Positions 19,519 through 29,521 of a stretch of DNA of 64,000 nucleotides are shown one piece after another. The notes beneath the pieces were generated by a model. That model was given only the letters and a program-made list of their open reading frames with translations, was not told the DNA's origin and did not search any database. Each line of letters starts with the position of its first letter. Within the stretch, counting starts at the first letter, position 1. A program made the position numbers and the translations under genes. The stretch comes from Limnobacter alexandrii (GTDB lineage: Bacteria; Pseudomonadota; Gammaproteobacteria; Burkholderiales; Burkholderiaceae_B): NCBI RefSeq assembly GCF_005871185.1, contig NZ_SWKN01000006.1, positions 1,280,451 through 1,344,450 of the forward strand, given 5' to 3'.

Positions 19519-20436
19519 ATGATGAAAAAGATCAAATGCGCACTGATTGGTCCCGGCAATATTGGCACCGATCTCTTGATGAAACTGAAACGCAGTGCGG
19601 TGCTCGAGCCTGTGTGGATGGTCGGTATCGATCCCGAATCAGATGGCCTGAAGCGTGCGCGCGAGATGGGTATTAAAACAACCGCTGAGGGTGTGGATGG
19701 TTTGTTGCCCCATGTGGAAGCAGATGGTGTGCAAATCGCATTCGATGCCACCAGTGCTTATGTGCACGCAGAGAACAGTCGCAAGCTGAATGAACTGGGT
19801 GTGCTAATGATTGACCTGACACCCGCAGCAGTTGGGCCTTTCTGTGTGCCCCCGGTGAATTTGAAGGAGCATGTGGGCAAGCGTGAGATGAATGTGAACA
19901 TGGTGACTTGCGGTGGTCAGGCGACCATTCCCATGGTGTACGCCGTGTCGCGTGTTCAACCGGTCAGCTACGGCGAAATTGTGGCCACGGTGTCCTCGAA
20001 ATCAGTAGGCCCAGGTACCCGCAAAAACATTGATGAATTTACCCGCACCACGGCAGGTGCTGTTGAAAAGGTGGGCGGTGCCAAAAAAGGCAAAGCCATC
20101 ATCATCATCAACCCGGCTGAACCGCCCCTGATCATGCGTGACACCGTGCATTGCTTGGTGGAAGGCACACCTGATCAGGAAGCAATTACCAGGTCGGTTC
20201 ACGACATGATCAAGGAAGTACAGAAGTACGTGCCTGGCTACACGTTGGTGAATGGCCCTGTGTTTGATGGCAACCGTGTGTCGGTGTTCATGCAAGTGGA
20301 AGGCCTGGGTGATTACCTGCCCAAGTACGCCGGCAACCTGGACATTATGACGGCTGCTGCGGCCCGTACTGCTGAAATGTTTGCTGAAGAAATTCTCAGC
20401 GGCAAGCTGACCCTTGAACCCACCGTGAGCGCCTAA
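19519..20436 (+). CDS. dmpF: Acetaldehyde dehydrogenase (acylating)
   Basis: A 305-residue CoA- and NAD-dependent enzyme making acetyl-CoA from the acetaldehyde released by DmpG, to which it is joined by a substrate channel in the family. The NAD loop is [13 protein letters not shown] (8-20), and the catalytic Cys is 131 in [12 protein letters not shown]. Two adjacent ATG codons occur; the start follows AAAAGGAAT. Confidence 0.95.
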   Translation: MMKKIKCALIGPGNIGTDLLMKLKRSAVLEPVWMVGIDPESDGLKRAREMGIKTTAEGVDGLLPHVEADGVQIAFDATSAYVHAENSRKLNELGVLMIDLTPAAVGPFCVPPVNLKEHVGKREMNVNMVTCGGQATIPMVYAVSRVQPVSYGEIVATVSSKSVGPGTRKNIDEFTRTTAGAVEKVGGAKKGKAIIIINPAEPPLIMRDTVHCLVEGTPDQEAITRSVHDMIKEVQKYVPGYTLVNGPVFDGNRVSVFMQVEGLGDYLPKYAGNLDIMTAAAARTAEMFAEEILSGKLTLEPTVSA

Positions 20437-20446
20437 GGAGAACCCC

Positions 20447-21475
20447 ATGAGCTTGAAAGGAATTGAAATCAAAGTGCATGACATGACGCTTCGCGATGGC
20501 ATGCACCCCAAGCGCCACTTGATGAGCCTGGAACAAATGCTGAGCATTTCAAAGGGGCTGGACGAGGCAGGTGTTCCGCTGATTGAAGTGACCCATGGCG
20601 ATGGTTTGGGTGGGTCATCTGTGAACTATGGTTTTCCGGCGCACAGCGATGAAGAGTATTTGAGCACGGTGATTCCTGCGATGAAGCAGGCCAAGGTGTC
20701 CGCCTTGTTGTTGCCTGGTATTGGTACGGTGGATCATTTGAAAATGGCCAAAGAACTGGGTGTTCACACGATACGTGTAGCCACCCACTGCACCGAGGCC
20801 GATGTGAGTGAGCAGCACATCACTTATGCCCGCAAGCTGGAGATGGACACCGTGGGTTTCCTGATGATGGCCCACATGGCCAGTGCAGAGAAGCTGATTG
20901 AGCAAGCCAAATTGATGGAAGGCTACGGTGCCAACTGCATTTATGTCACCGACTCTGCTGGCTACATGCTGCCCGAAGAGGTGTACGAAAAAATCAGCGC
21001 AGTGCGCGATGCACTGAAGCCCGATACCGAAATTGGTTTTCATGGTCACCACAACCTGTCGATGGGCGTTTCAAACTCCATCGAAGCCATTCGTGGCGGC
21101 GCTCGCCGTATTGATGCAGCCGCAGCCGGTTTGGGTGCGGGGGCAGGTAACACACCGATGGAAGTGCTGGTGGCGGTGTGTGAACGCATGGGCATCAAGA
21201 CGGGTGTGGATGTATTCAAGATTTCCGATGTGGCAGAGGACCTGGTGGTACCGATCATGGATCACCCCATTCGAATTGATCGTGACTCCATGACCCTGGG
21301 TTATGCCGGTGTGTATTCCAGCTTCCTGTTGTTCGCCAAACGCGCCGAGAAAAAGTACGGCATCAGCGCCCGTGAAATTTTGGTTGAGCTTGGGCGACGC
21401 GGCATGGTGGGCGGTCAGGAAGACATGATTGAAGACACGGCCATGACAATGGCCCGTGCAAGGAGCGTTGCATGA
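20447..21475 (+). CDS. dmpG: 4-Hydroxy-2-oxovalerate aldolase
   Basis: A 342-residue DRE-TIM metallolyase that splits 4-hydroxy-2-oxovalerate into pyruvate and acetaldehyde. [10 protein letters not shown] (11-20) carries catalytic Arg16 and His20 and the metal Asp12; GFHGHHNL supplies the metal His pair. It starts 10 bp after dmpF, consistent with the physical DmpFG complex, and overlaps dmpH by 4 bp. Confidence 0.95.
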   Translation: MSLKGIEIKVHDMTLRDGMHPKRHLMSLEQMLSISKGLDEAGVPLIEVTHGDGLGGSSVNYGFPAHSDEEYLSTVIPAMKQAKVSALLLPGIGTVDHLKMAKELGVHTIRVATHCTEADVSEQHITYARKLEMDTVGFLMMAHMASAEKLIEQAKLMEGYGANCIYVTDSAGYMLPEEVYEKISAVRDALKPDTEIGFHGHHNLSMGVSNSIEAIRGGARRIDAAAAGLGAGAGNTPMEVLVAVCERMGIKTGVDVFKISDVAEDLVVPIMDHPIRIDRDSMTLGYAGVYSSFLLFAKRAEKKYGISAREILVELGRRGMVGGQEDMIEDTAMTMARARSVA

Positions 21476-22260
21476 AACTGGATAAGAAAACCATCTCTGC
21501 ACTGGCGGAGCACCTGGAAAGCGCAGAACTGAATACGCGCGATGTGGTGAAGATTACCGATGACCACCCCGACATGGATTGGGACGACGCCTATGCCATT
21601 CAGGATGAAATTCGTGCCCGCAAAGAACGCCGTGGCGTGCGCATTGTGGGTCTGAAAGCCGGTTTGACCTCGCACTCGAAGATGAAGCAAATGGGTGTGG
21701 ATACACCGGTATTCGGGTTTCTGGCTGATTACTTCAGCGTGCCGGAAGGTTCGGCCGTGAAGGTGAGCGAGTTGATTCACCCAAAGGTGGAGCCTGAAAT
21801 TGCCTTTGTTACCAAAGCTGATTTGCGTGGCCCAGGTTGCAACATTGCCACTGTGCTGGCGGCCACTGACTTTGTGATGCCAGCCATTGAAGTGATCGAT
21901 TCACGTTACCGCGATTTCAAATTTGATTTGAAAAGCGTGATTGCAGACAACACGTCCGCTGCACGTTTTGTGGTGGGCGGCACCATGAAACCAGTCGACG
22001 GCATGGACTTGAAAACCACTGGCATTGTGTTGGAAAAAAATGGTGTGCCCGTGGCTTTTGGTGCAGGTGCCGCAGTGGTGGGTCACCCGGCAGCAGCCAT
22101 TGCGATGCTGGCCAATGAACTGGCCAAGCGCGATCAGTTTGTGCCGGCAGGGTCGCTGATTTTATCGGGTGGCATTACCGAGGCCGTGGCCGTGGAAGCT
22201 GGCGACAACGTCACCTTGCATGTGCAGGGTTTGGGCCAGGTCGGCCTGCGTTTTGAGTGA
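21472..22260 (+). CDS. dmpH: 4-Oxalocrotonate decarboxylase
   Basis: A 262-residue member of the hydratase/decarboxylase family that removes CO2 from 2-oxohex-3-enedioate and in the family forms a complex with DmpE. Seen are [26 protein letters not shown], the metal site [10 protein letters not shown] and VIDSRYRDF. The ATGA overlap with dmpG suggests coupled translation. Confidence 0.93.
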   Translation: MKLDKKTISALAEHLESAELNTRDVVKITDDHPDMDWDDAYAIQDEIRARKERRGVRIVGLKAGLTSHSKMKQMGVDTPVFGFLADYFSVPEGSAVKVSELIHPKVEPEIAFVTKADLRGPGCNIATVLAATDFVMPAIEVIDSRYRDFKFDLKSVIADNTSAARFVVGGTMKPVDGMDLKTTGIVLEKNGVPVAFGAGAAVVGHPAAAIAMLANELAKRDQFVPAGSLILSGGITEAVAVEAGDNVTLHVQGLGQVGLRFE

Positions 22261-22271
22261 GGGCGAACAGC

Positions 22272-22463
22272 ATGCCATTTGCACAAATCAATTTGATTGA
22301 AGGGCGCACGGAAGAGCAAAAACGTGCGGTGATTGAGAAGGTGACTCAGGCCTTGGTTGAGGCTGTGGGTGCACCGATTGAAGCGGTGCGGGTTCAGATT
22401 ATTGAAGTACCCAGCACCAATTGGGGCATTGCAGGCGTGTCTGCAAAAGACCGGGGGCGATAA
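22272..22463 (+). CDS. dmpI: 4-Oxalocrotonate tautomerase
   Basis: A 63-residue subunit of the hexameric tautomerase that ketonises 2-hydroxymuconate. The start was set at ATG 22272 because activity needs Pro1 exposed after Met removal (MPFAQINLIEGR); the frame is open 15 bp earlier, overlapping dmpH. Arg11 and Arg39 are present. The position of the usual Phe50 is Trp (NWGIAG). Last gene of the operon. Confidence 0.93.
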   Translation: MPFAQINLIEGRTEEQKRAVIEKVTQALVEAVGAPIEAVRVQIIEVPSTNWGIAGVSAKDRGR

Positions 22464-22550
22464 GCCAGTGAGATAAACCGTTCGCATTCCAGCTGCACAT
22501 AAAAACCACAGCAGCTTTTCATTTGCCAAACAGAGAAGGCAGGAGACATT

Positions 22551-23555
22551 GTGAATATTCAGTATTCAGGGGCGCCTTTGCGCCTAAAAAAATCAACAAT
22601 TGGCTTGGCACTGCTTGCAGTGGTCGGTGCTGCGTTGTTGAACGCTTGTGCTGATAGCACGGTTCAATCTGGCAGCAATTCAGCGCAACCCCCAAAAACT
22701 GTTGAACGTTTTGAGGTTATTCAAACCTTGAGCGCTTCCGGCACGACCGTGTTGGGTGGTACGCAAACCGGTGTTGTGACTGTGTCTACCGACGCTGGTA
22801 ATACGTGGAGCCGCAAGCAGGTATCGGACACCGCATCGTTCATTGATTCGACATTTTGCCCCGATGGCAGCGCTGCCATGCTGGATGTGTACAACACGGT
22901 GTGGATCTCATCAGGCGATTTTAAAGATTGGCTGCCTACCAAATTCGACAAGCCCTCTAGCCCGGTGGCAATAGAGTGCCACAGCAGTGGTTTGTGGGTG
23001 GTCGGTTCTGGTTCCAACCTGATCAACTCCACTGACCAGGGCAAGAGCTGGCGCGTTGTCAGCTTCGATGAAGATGCACAGTTCACGGCACTGGCTTTTA
23101 CCAGTGATACCCATGGAATTGCTTTTGGTGAGTTCGGCATGCTGGCGTTTACCGATGACGGGGGCCAAACCTGGAAGCGCGGTGAACCGATTGCCGGAGA
23201 TTTCTACACTTACGACGCTTTGTTCACTGACCCGTCTACTGGTTATGCCAGTGGCCTGGCTGGTCAGGTCTTGAAAACTACAGATGGTGGGGAAACTTGG
23301 GCGCGAGTGGTGAACACCACCGATGCACCGCTGTATCGCCTGTTTATGCATGCAGATGTGCCGCACGGTGTGGGTGCCAATGGCACGCTGGCGAAGCTAG
23401 AAGGTGATCGCTGGGTGAGCGTGGCCTATGACCGCCCAGTGTTGTCTTTCCTTGGCGCTGCTGTGTCAGGTAATCAATCTATTGTTGTGGGCGGCCCGGG
23501 CGGTCTGCTTCGCACTGTTCAAAGTTCCAACTCCAGTCAGGCGGACCCATCATGA
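22551..23555 (+). CDS. Ycf48/BNR-repeat lipoprotein
   Basis: A 334-residue protein with a lipoprotein signal (hydrophobic run to LLNAC, Cys at about 33). It is followed by a beta-propeller of BNR/Ycf48-like repeats (VSTDAGNTWS, NSTDQGKSW, FTDDGGQTWK, KTTDGGETW). The GTG start follows AGGAG. It overlaps the downstream RND gene by 4 bp, so the two are made together. Ycf48-like proteins paired with MMPL-type exporters and DUF1302/DUF1329 genes recur in hydrocarbon and steroid degraders. The role is probably assembly or envelope handling, unproven. Confidence 0.82.
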   Translation: MNIQYSGAPLRLKKSTIGLALLAVVGAALLNACADSTVQSGSNSAQPPKTVERFEVIQTLSASGTTVLGGTQTGVVTVSTDAGNTWSRKQVSDTASFIDSTFCPDGSAAMLDVYNTVWISSGDFKDWLPTKFDKPSSPVAIECHSSGLWVVGSGSNLINSTDQGKSWRVVSFDEDAQFTALAFTSDTHGIAFGEFGMLAFTDDGGQTWKRGEPIAGDFYTYDALFTDPSTGYASGLAGQVLKTTDGGETWARVVNTTDAPLYRLFMHADVPHGVGANGTLAKLEGDRWVSVAYDRPVLSFLGAAVSGNQSIVVGGPGGLLRTVQSSNSSQADPS

Positions 23556-25960
23556 TCAAGTCATTCGCCGATCGTTTGATCGCACAAATTATTCGCGCCG
23601 AGGAGTGGTTGTTTGCCAACCCGAAAATTGTGTTGGGCATGATCATGCTGGTGACTTTGGGTTTTGCGGCTGCCATTCCGCAGCTGAAGGTTTATTCCGA
23701 TTTCTCGGACTTGTTACCGCAAAACCACCCCTATATCAAAACCTACAACCAACTGAAAGAAAACTTCGGTGGCGCCAACATGGTGGTGATGGCGGTGGAG
23801 GTGAAAGAGGGCACGATTTTCAACAACGATACCTTGAAGTTGATTGAAAAAGCGACTCAAGGTGTGGACAACCTGCCGAGTGTGAACCACAACCTGGTCA
23901 GCAGCTTGACTCACCGTTCTTCTCGAAAAATTTATCTGGATGAAACCGGTGCCTTTCTTTCCGACACGTTTTACGACAGCAATAACGGCGAGTTAAGTGA
24001 TACCCAACTGAAACAATTGCAGAAAGACGTGACCGCGAACCCCACCATTTACGGTTTGCTGGTGTCGCCTGATATGAAGGCCGCCTTGATTAAAGCGCAG
24101 CTGAACGAAGGTGACATTGATTACGAAAAAACATTCGGTGCGCTGATGCAACTGCGCAGTGAGTTGACCGACGACAAACACAATTTGTACACCACGGGTA
24201 ACCCTGTGCTAACCGGTTGGGTATACACCTATCTGGATCAATTGGTGGCCATCATGGCCTACACACTCGCTTTGCTCACACTATTGCTGATTGTGTATTT
24301 CCGACGTTTCTACGGCATTGCCTTGCCTTTGTTGGGAATCGCTTTGTCATCGATTTGGGGTTTGGGTTTCATGGCCATGGTAGGTATTAACCTTGAGCCG
24401 CTGTCACTGCCCATTCCATTTTTGATTGCCGCTCGGGCCACTTCGCATGGTGTGCAGTTGGTGGTGCGTTATTACGAAGAACTGGCTATTGTAAAGAACG
24501 GAAAGAAGGCGGCACGCAATGCGCTGGAAGCACTTTTCCGCCCAGGTTCACTGGCGATTATTGTGGATGCCTTGGGTATTGCCGTGCTGGTGCTGGGTGC
24601 TGCACCTTTCAACTACAAGCTCGGTATTGCAGCCGGCTTCTGGGGCTTCTCGGTCATTTTTACAGTGCACTTCATGGTGCCACTGGCGCTGACCATTCTT
24701 CCCCAACCCAAAAATACCAAAAACGAAAACCAGGGTATTCGTGATGCGTTGGGTAGTATCACCAGCAAAACCGTGGCGCGGTTCAATGGCGCACTCACTG
24801 TGTTGATCGCCACCGTGGCATTTTCAGCGGCTGGGCTCTATTACGTCAAAGACGTACAGATGGGTGAATCCGAGCCAGGCTCCCCAATTCTGAATCGTGA
24901 TCACGACTACAACCTGGGCACCAAGGCCATCAACGACCTATTCCCAGGTTCCGAAGAATTGCATGTGTTGGCACGCACGGCAGAGAAGGGTGGTATCAAG
25001 CGCCCTGAAGTGATGGCAGCGATTGAAAAGTTTCAGGCACACATGCTAAGCGACCCTGAGCTTGGTGGCACCAAAGCCATCCCCGGCGTGGTTCGAGTGG
25101 TGAACCGATTGTTGCACAACGATGATCCCCGTTGGGCGCAGTTGCCCGACAACGAAGCTGAGGTGGGCGGATTGATGTTCGCCTACCAGGTGTCAAGCCC
25201 GATTCCCGGTGCGCTGAAAGAGTTTGTTACGCCCGACGAAAACGAAGCCAATATGGTTTTTTACTACAAAGACCACAAGGCCAGCACCATCAACCGCATT
25301 GTGGCTTTGGCTGAAGAAGGCAAGCGCATTGCTGAAGCCGAGGTACCTGGACTGACGATTGAACTGGGTGGCGGCATTATTGGCGTGACAGCCGCAGCCA
25401 ACCAGGCTTTGCACACCGACCACATGATCATTATTCCCGCTGTGATGATCATGGCGTTCACCTTGGTGATGGTGTACTACCGCTCCGTCCATGCGGGTTG
25501 GCTGATGGTGCTACCCATGTTGTTCGCCACGCTGATGACTTATGCCTACATGGGTGCATTCGGGATCGGTATTAGCGTGAATACAGTGCCTGTCATTGCA
25601 GTGGGTGTGGGTGTCGGTATCGACTACGCCGTGTACTTCATGGACCGTATTCGTGAAGAAATGCACATTGTAAAAAATATCAAGCAGGCCGTGATCAACG
25701 CCGTGGCCTCCACAGGTTATGCCGTCAGCTTCACCGCCGCCACGCTGATCGCGGGTGTGGTGTTGTGGATTTTCATGTCCGATCTCCGATTCCAGTCTGA
25801 TGCAGCCGTGCTGCTGAGTTTCATGCTGATTGTAAATGCCATCGCCGCCATGTTGATTGTGCCGGCGTGGTGTGTGGTGTTCAAACCGAAGTTTGTAATG
25901 GGTGAAGTGCACATAGAAAAGGCACAAGCCGCTGATTTGAAACCGGCGAAAGCCGCCTGA
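23552..25960 (+). CDS. RND/MMPL-type transporter
   Basis: An 802-residue inner-membrane protein with the RND layout: one N-terminal membrane helix (about 28-48), a periplasmic domain to about 225, five helices (about 225-385), then a repeat of this plan with a helix near 415 and a cluster from about 625 to 785. GVGVGIDYAVYFMDRIREE is the characteristic helix of the MMPL branch. Substrates in this branch are lipids and hydrophobic compounds. No membrane-fusion or TolC gene is nearby; the adjoining barrel and DUF1329 protein may replace them. Confidence 0.85.
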   Translation: MIKSFADRLIAQIIRAEEWLFANPKIVLGMIMLVTLGFAAAIPQLKVYSDFSDLLPQNHPYIKTYNQLKENFGGANMVVMAVEVKEGTIFNNDTLKLIEKATQGVDNLPSVNHNLVSSLTHRSSRKIYLDETGAFLSDTFYDSNNGELSDTQLKQLQKDVTANPTIYGLLVSPDMKAALIKAQLNEGDIDYEKTFGALMQLRSELTDDKHNLYTTGNPVLTGWVYTYLDQLVAIMAYTLALLTLLLIVYFRRFYGIALPLLGIALSSIWGLGFMAMVGINLEPLSLPIPFLIAARATSHGVQLVVRYYEELAIVKNGKKAARNALEALFRPGSLAIIVDALGIAVLVLGAAPFNYKLGIAAGFWGFSVIFTVHFMVPLALTILPQPKNTKNENQGIRDALGSITSKTVARFNGALTVLIATVAFSAAGLYYVKDVQMGESEPGSPILNRDHDYNLGTKAINDLFPGSEELHVLARTAEKGGIKRPEVMAAIEKFQAHMLSDPELGGTKAIPGVVRVVNRLLHNDDPRWAQLPDNEAEVGGLMFAYQVSSPIPGALKEFVTPDENEANMVFYYKDHKASTINRIVALAEEGKRIAEAEVPGLTIELGGGIIGVTAAANQALHTDHMIIIPAVMIMAFTLVMVYYRSVHAGWLMVLPMLFATLMTYAYMGAFGIGISVNTVPVIAVGVGVGIDYAVYFMDRIREEMHIVKNIKQAVINAVASTGYAVSFTAATLIAGVVLWIFMSDLRFQSDAAVLLSFMLIVNAIAAMLIVPAWCVVFKPKFVMGEVHIEKAQAADLKPAKAA

Positions 25961-26004
25961 AAAATTATCAAGCAGTAAAACAGCAAAAAAGGAGAAGGGA
26001 CAAC

Positions 26005-27969
26005 ATGAAAAAGATGAGACATAAACCTGCTCTGCGTTCAGCGGTGTTGGCAGCTGCCTTGCTTGGTGCACTACCAGGCATTGCAAAAGCAGCAACGTTT
26101 GAAGGCGAGGATTACGAGGTGGACTTGTTCTATGAGAACCACACCGCATTTCGAGGAAAGGACAACACCGATCAAACTGTTGGTATTGCGAAATTTCGCA
26201 ACACACTGATCGCTGAGGGTGAACGCACGGGAAAGAACGGCTGGCGTTTTAACGGTATTTTTCGCGGCACTTACGACGGTGTTTACCACCTGAATCCTGA
26301 CCAGTTTGGCAAAACTGCGGGTGGTCCAATCATGCTGGAGAGCACTGCGATTGGAGGATCAGTTCCGCAAGGAGGAGGCCTGGGTTTCACTGCGGTGAAC
26401 GGCGCGTTTGGTTTGCCAAATAACCAGTTTGTTGATAATTACCCCAACAATCCGAACGAGGGTTTACGTGTCAGTGGAGACCGCTGGCATGGTACCAATG
26501 GCGGTGCAGCATTTGGAGTGCCTGTTCGTCCTTGTGATGTGGATCCCCGTGGTTGCGTCGACTTTGGCGGTTACGGTGATTTGACATTTAACGAACTGGC
26601 GGCACCTGAATTCAACAGCCGCCTTGACTTTATTCGAGAGGCGTATGCCACCAATACTTTTGCATTGAAAGATGGCACTGACCTGTTTGTTAAAGTAGGG
26701 AAGCAGCAGGTAGTGTGGGGTCGTACAGATTTGTTCCGCGTACTGGATGTAATCAACCCAGTTGATTTTTCACGCAACAATATTTACGACGAGTTAGAGG
26801 ACATTCGCATTCCGATGTGGATTGCTCAGGCTGAGTGGCGCCTTGGTCCGTCAGAAACGATGCAGGATCGCAATCTGCAAGTGGTGTGGAATTTCGATCA
26901 GTTCCGCCCTAACAACCTTGGTCAGTGCGGTCAACCTAACGTAATTCTGGATGCAGGTTGTTTGTTCCGCGGTTTGAAAAACCTGTGGGACAACGGCGGC
27001 ACGGTTGCTAACTTTGCATCAAATGGTATGGGCCAACACTTCGCAACTAACTTTGGTCCTAATCAGATTGGTATTCGAAATGTGGAATTGCCGGACTGGA
27101 AGCTGGACAATACACAGCTCGGTTTGAAATACGAAGGAATTACCCAAGAAGGCCTGAGTTTCTCGGTGAATGCATTAACCTACCGTTCTCAATTACCGTC
27201 GCTTCGGGGTATTCAAACTGGCGCTGTGAACCCCTTCACAGGTACACCTCAAACCACTGCCAATACGCATCTGATAGCGTTTGACTTCGTCTACCCCCGA
27301 GTTAACTTGATCGGTGGCTCACTTGACTTCCAGCTGGAATCCGCAGGCGCTGCAGTTCGCGTTGAAGCCGCAATGACTGAAGGCGAAGAGTTTGCCAACA
27401 CGCTTCGTCCCCAGCTGTATTCGGAGAACAACGTGTTCCGGGCTGTGGTTGGTGTGGATCGTCCAACCTTCATCGACTGGATCAACCCACGTCGTACTAC
27501 CTTGATTTCTGGTCAGTTGTTCTTGCAGCACATTCTTGACCATGAAGTAGAGCAAAAGCCACTTGGTCTTGCCGGTATGCCTGATTGGGAAACCAACGCA
27601 ATCGGAACGCTTTTGATCAAAGCTTTCCTAGCCAATGATCGGATCAGCCCTACGCTGATTATGGCGCACGACGTGCGTGCCAAAGCCACCGCAATCGCAC
27701 CTTCAGTGGAATGGTTGGTGACTGACAACTTGAAGCTGGTGTTTGGCGCCAATTTCAAGGTGGCAGACAACTCCAAGTACCAATTTGACGACTGTCGTTC
27801 TTGTAACCCGTATGCGCCATTTACCCAGTATGCAGGAGATGGCCAAGGTGCGGCACCAGGTTCATTTGGTTTGGGTGGATTCGAGCCCTTGGGTCGATTC
27901 CGCGCTGGTCCGATTGGTGCGGCATTTAAAGAAGACGATCTGTTTGTTCAGATGCGTTACAACTTTTAA
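26005..27969 (+). CDS. DUF1302 outer-membrane beta-barrel protein
   Basis: A 654-residue protein with a clear signal peptide (about 1-29, ending IAKAA). The remainder is rich in alternating aromatic strands and ends with ...QMRYNF, a C-terminal Phe signature for outer-membrane barrels. VKVGKQQVVWGRTDLFRVLDVINPVDFSRNN is typical of DUF1302. AGGAGAAGG precedes the ATG. In the family it is usually next to DUF1329; a role in passage of hydrophobic substrates is inferred. Confidence 0.85.
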   Translation: MKKMRHKPALRSAVLAAALLGALPGIAKAATFEGEDYEVDLFYENHTAFRGKDNTDQTVGIAKFRNTLIAEGERTGKNGWRFNGIFRGTYDGVYHLNPDQFGKTAGGPIMLESTAIGGSVPQGGGLGFTAVNGAFGLPNNQFVDNYPNNPNEGLRVSGDRWHGTNGGAAFGVPVRPCDVDPRGCVDFGGYGDLTFNELAAPEFNSRLDFIREAYATNTFALKDGTDLFVKVGKQQVVWGRTDLFRVLDVINPVDFSRNNIYDELEDIRIPMWIAQAEWRLGPSETMQDRNLQVVWNFDQFRPNNLGQCGQPNVILDAGCLFRGLKNLWDNGGTVANFASNGMGQHFATNFGPNQIGIRNVELPDWKLDNTQLGLKYEGITQEGLSFSVNALTYRSQLPSLRGIQTGAVNPFTGTPQTTANTHLIAFDFVYPRVNLIGGSLDFQLESAGAAVRVEAAMTEGEEFANTLRPQLYSENNVFRAVVGVDRPTFIDWINPRRTTLISGQLFLQHILDHEVEQKPLGLAGMPDWETNAIGTLLIKAFLANDRISPTLIMAHDVRAKATAIAPSVEWLVTDNLKLVFGANFKVADNSKYQFDDCRSCNPYAPFTQYAGDGQGAAPGSFGLGGFEPLGRFRAGPIGAAFKEDDLFVQMRYNF

Positions 27970-28010
27970 TCAAATAAAACTATAAGACACAACCTTCAAA
28001 GGAGAAGAAA

Positions 28011-29315
28011 GTGAAACCACGCTACCTCGCATTGGCACTCTCGATTTTCGGAATGACTGGTGCAGCATATGCTGCAACTGAAGCCGATTTGCAACGTTCG
28101 TTTTTTCCGTACAAAGACGGTGTTCCGAAATTCAATGGGCTTAATCCTGGGAGCGTGGTCTCCAAGGCGAATGTCGAACAGTTTAAAGATGTGCTTGATC
28201 CCGGTATGTACATGGTGGTCAAGAATGGTTGGCATGACATCAAGGTTGGTTCAACCACCAGCTTTGATGTGGATAAGTATTATGTCGAGGCGAGCCGCAA
28301 GAACTTGGGTAAAACCAAGTTGGGCGCCAACAATGGTGACCTGATCGGGTTTGCTGGCGGTCGGCCTTTTTTGGAGGAGCCTGACTTGAAAGATCCACGT
28401 GCAGGCGAAAAACTGGCGTGGAACTACAAGTATGGTATCAACTGGGGTGATGGCGCGGCTATTTATCCCTTCTACTGGAAATTCAGAAATCTGGAAACAG
28501 GTCAGATGGAGCGTACGATCAAGTACAACTTCCATTTTTTAAATTTGAAGCATCGTGTACAGCATGCACCGACACCTGAAATTTCTCCCAACCCTTCCAA
28601 TTTGTTCCGAGCCATTTATGTGAAAGTGCTAGAACCGCAGGACTTGAAAGATACGCAGTTGCTGATTCAACGTTATGACGACGATCAGAAGCTGGACGAA
28701 GCCAACTTGTACCTGGGTTTTCAGCGTCGTGTGCGTCGACTGGCCACAGGGCAAACTACGGATTCTTTCTTGGGCTCCGACCTGATGATCGAGGACTTCG
28801 AGGGATACAACGGTCGGGTTTCAGACATGACTTGGACCTTCAAGGGCACCAAGAATATCTTGATGCCTTTCTATAATCACAATGAAATGAAACTCACCGA
28901 TGAGTTCAAGGAATCTGATGGATTCAAATTCATTAATTTTGGCGGTCAGGGCCAGTGTTTCCCTGATATCACTTGGCAGTTGCGTAAGGTACATGTCCTC
29001 GAAGCAAAGCCTGTAAGCTCGTCTCACCCAATCGGCAAACGTGTGATGCATGTGGATGCTCAAACCTTTGCCGTGTCGAGAACACTGGTGTACGACCGTA
29101 AGAATGAGTTGTGGAAAAGTTGGACAATTGGCAAGAGCCATCCTGATCATCATCATCCAATTAACAAGGGTACAGGTATCGCCATTGACGACAGCTTTAG
29201 CATGGTGGATGTGCAAAGCAAGCATTGTACGACTGGTCAGTTCAAAGGCTTGGTGGATCCCAAACTGACTCCTCCCGAAATGATGCGTGTTCAGTACATG
29301 CGTGGCGGCAATTGA
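28011..29315 (+). CDS. DUF1329 periplasmic protein (LolA/LolB-like fold)
   Basis: A 434-residue protein with a signal peptide (about 1-21, ending AYAA) and GTG start after AGGAG. The family has the lipoprotein-carrier (LolA/LolB-like) fold, suited to shuttling lipophilic molecules. FQRRVRRLATGQTTDSFLGSDLMIEDFEGYNG is diagnostic. It closes the four-gene operon begun at 22551 and is paralogous to the convergent gene at 29522-30823. Confidence 0.83.
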   Translation: MKPRYLALALSIFGMTGAAYAATEADLQRSFFPYKDGVPKFNGLNPGSVVSKANVEQFKDVLDPGMYMVVKNGWHDIKVGSTTSFDVDKYYVEASRKNLGKTKLGANNGDLIGFAGGRPFLEEPDLKDPRAGEKLAWNYKYGINWGDGAAIYPFYWKFRNLETGQMERTIKYNFHFLNLKHRVQHAPTPEISPNPSNLFRAIYVKVLEPQDLKDTQLLIQRYDDDQKLDEANLYLGFQRRVRRLATGQTTDSFLGSDLMIEDFEGYNGRVSDMTWTFKGTKNILMPFYNHNEMKLTDEFKESDGFKFINFGGQGQCFPDITWQLRKVHVLEAKPVSSSHPIGKRVMHVDAQTFAVSRTLVYDRKNELWKSWTIGKSHPDHHHPINKGTGIAIDDSFSMVDVQSKHCTTGQFKGLVDPKLTPPEMMRVQYMRGGN

Positions 29316-29381
29316 TCACCCCAGTGCTATCCAGATTCCGGTAACGTCTCCCGGATAGACACCTCCACCCGGAGGCTTACA

Positions 29382-29409
29382 GCCCCTGCCTTGGTAGGGG
29401 TTTTTTTTA
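29382..29409 (+). terminator. Terminator after DUF1329 gene
   Basis: CCCCTGCC pairs with GGTAGGGG through one G-T pair around a TT loop, followed by eight T. It ends the plus-strand operon. Confidence 0.88.
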
Positions 29410-29452
29410 TAACCCAAGTTGGTTGAGGAGTGTTTGATAAGTAGCAGGGCAT

Positions 29453-29485
29453 AAAAAAACCCTGGCCTATTTGAAAGGTCAGGGC
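29453..29485 (-). terminator. Terminator of the BVMO-esterase operon
   Basis: On the minus strand GCCCTGACCT pairs with AGGCCAGGGT with one mismatch, followed by seven T (A-run at 29453-29459). It lies 37 bp beyond the minus-strand DUF1329 stop. Confidence 0.85.
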
Positions 29486-29521
29486 AAAAGCAGATACAGA
29501 CTTTGGTGTTACATATTAACC

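Noticed and set aside
22601-22625. Sigma-54-like TGGCAC...TTGCA inside the Ycf48-like gene
   Set aside because: Spacing between the elements is 3 rather than 5 bases and it lies in coding sequence.
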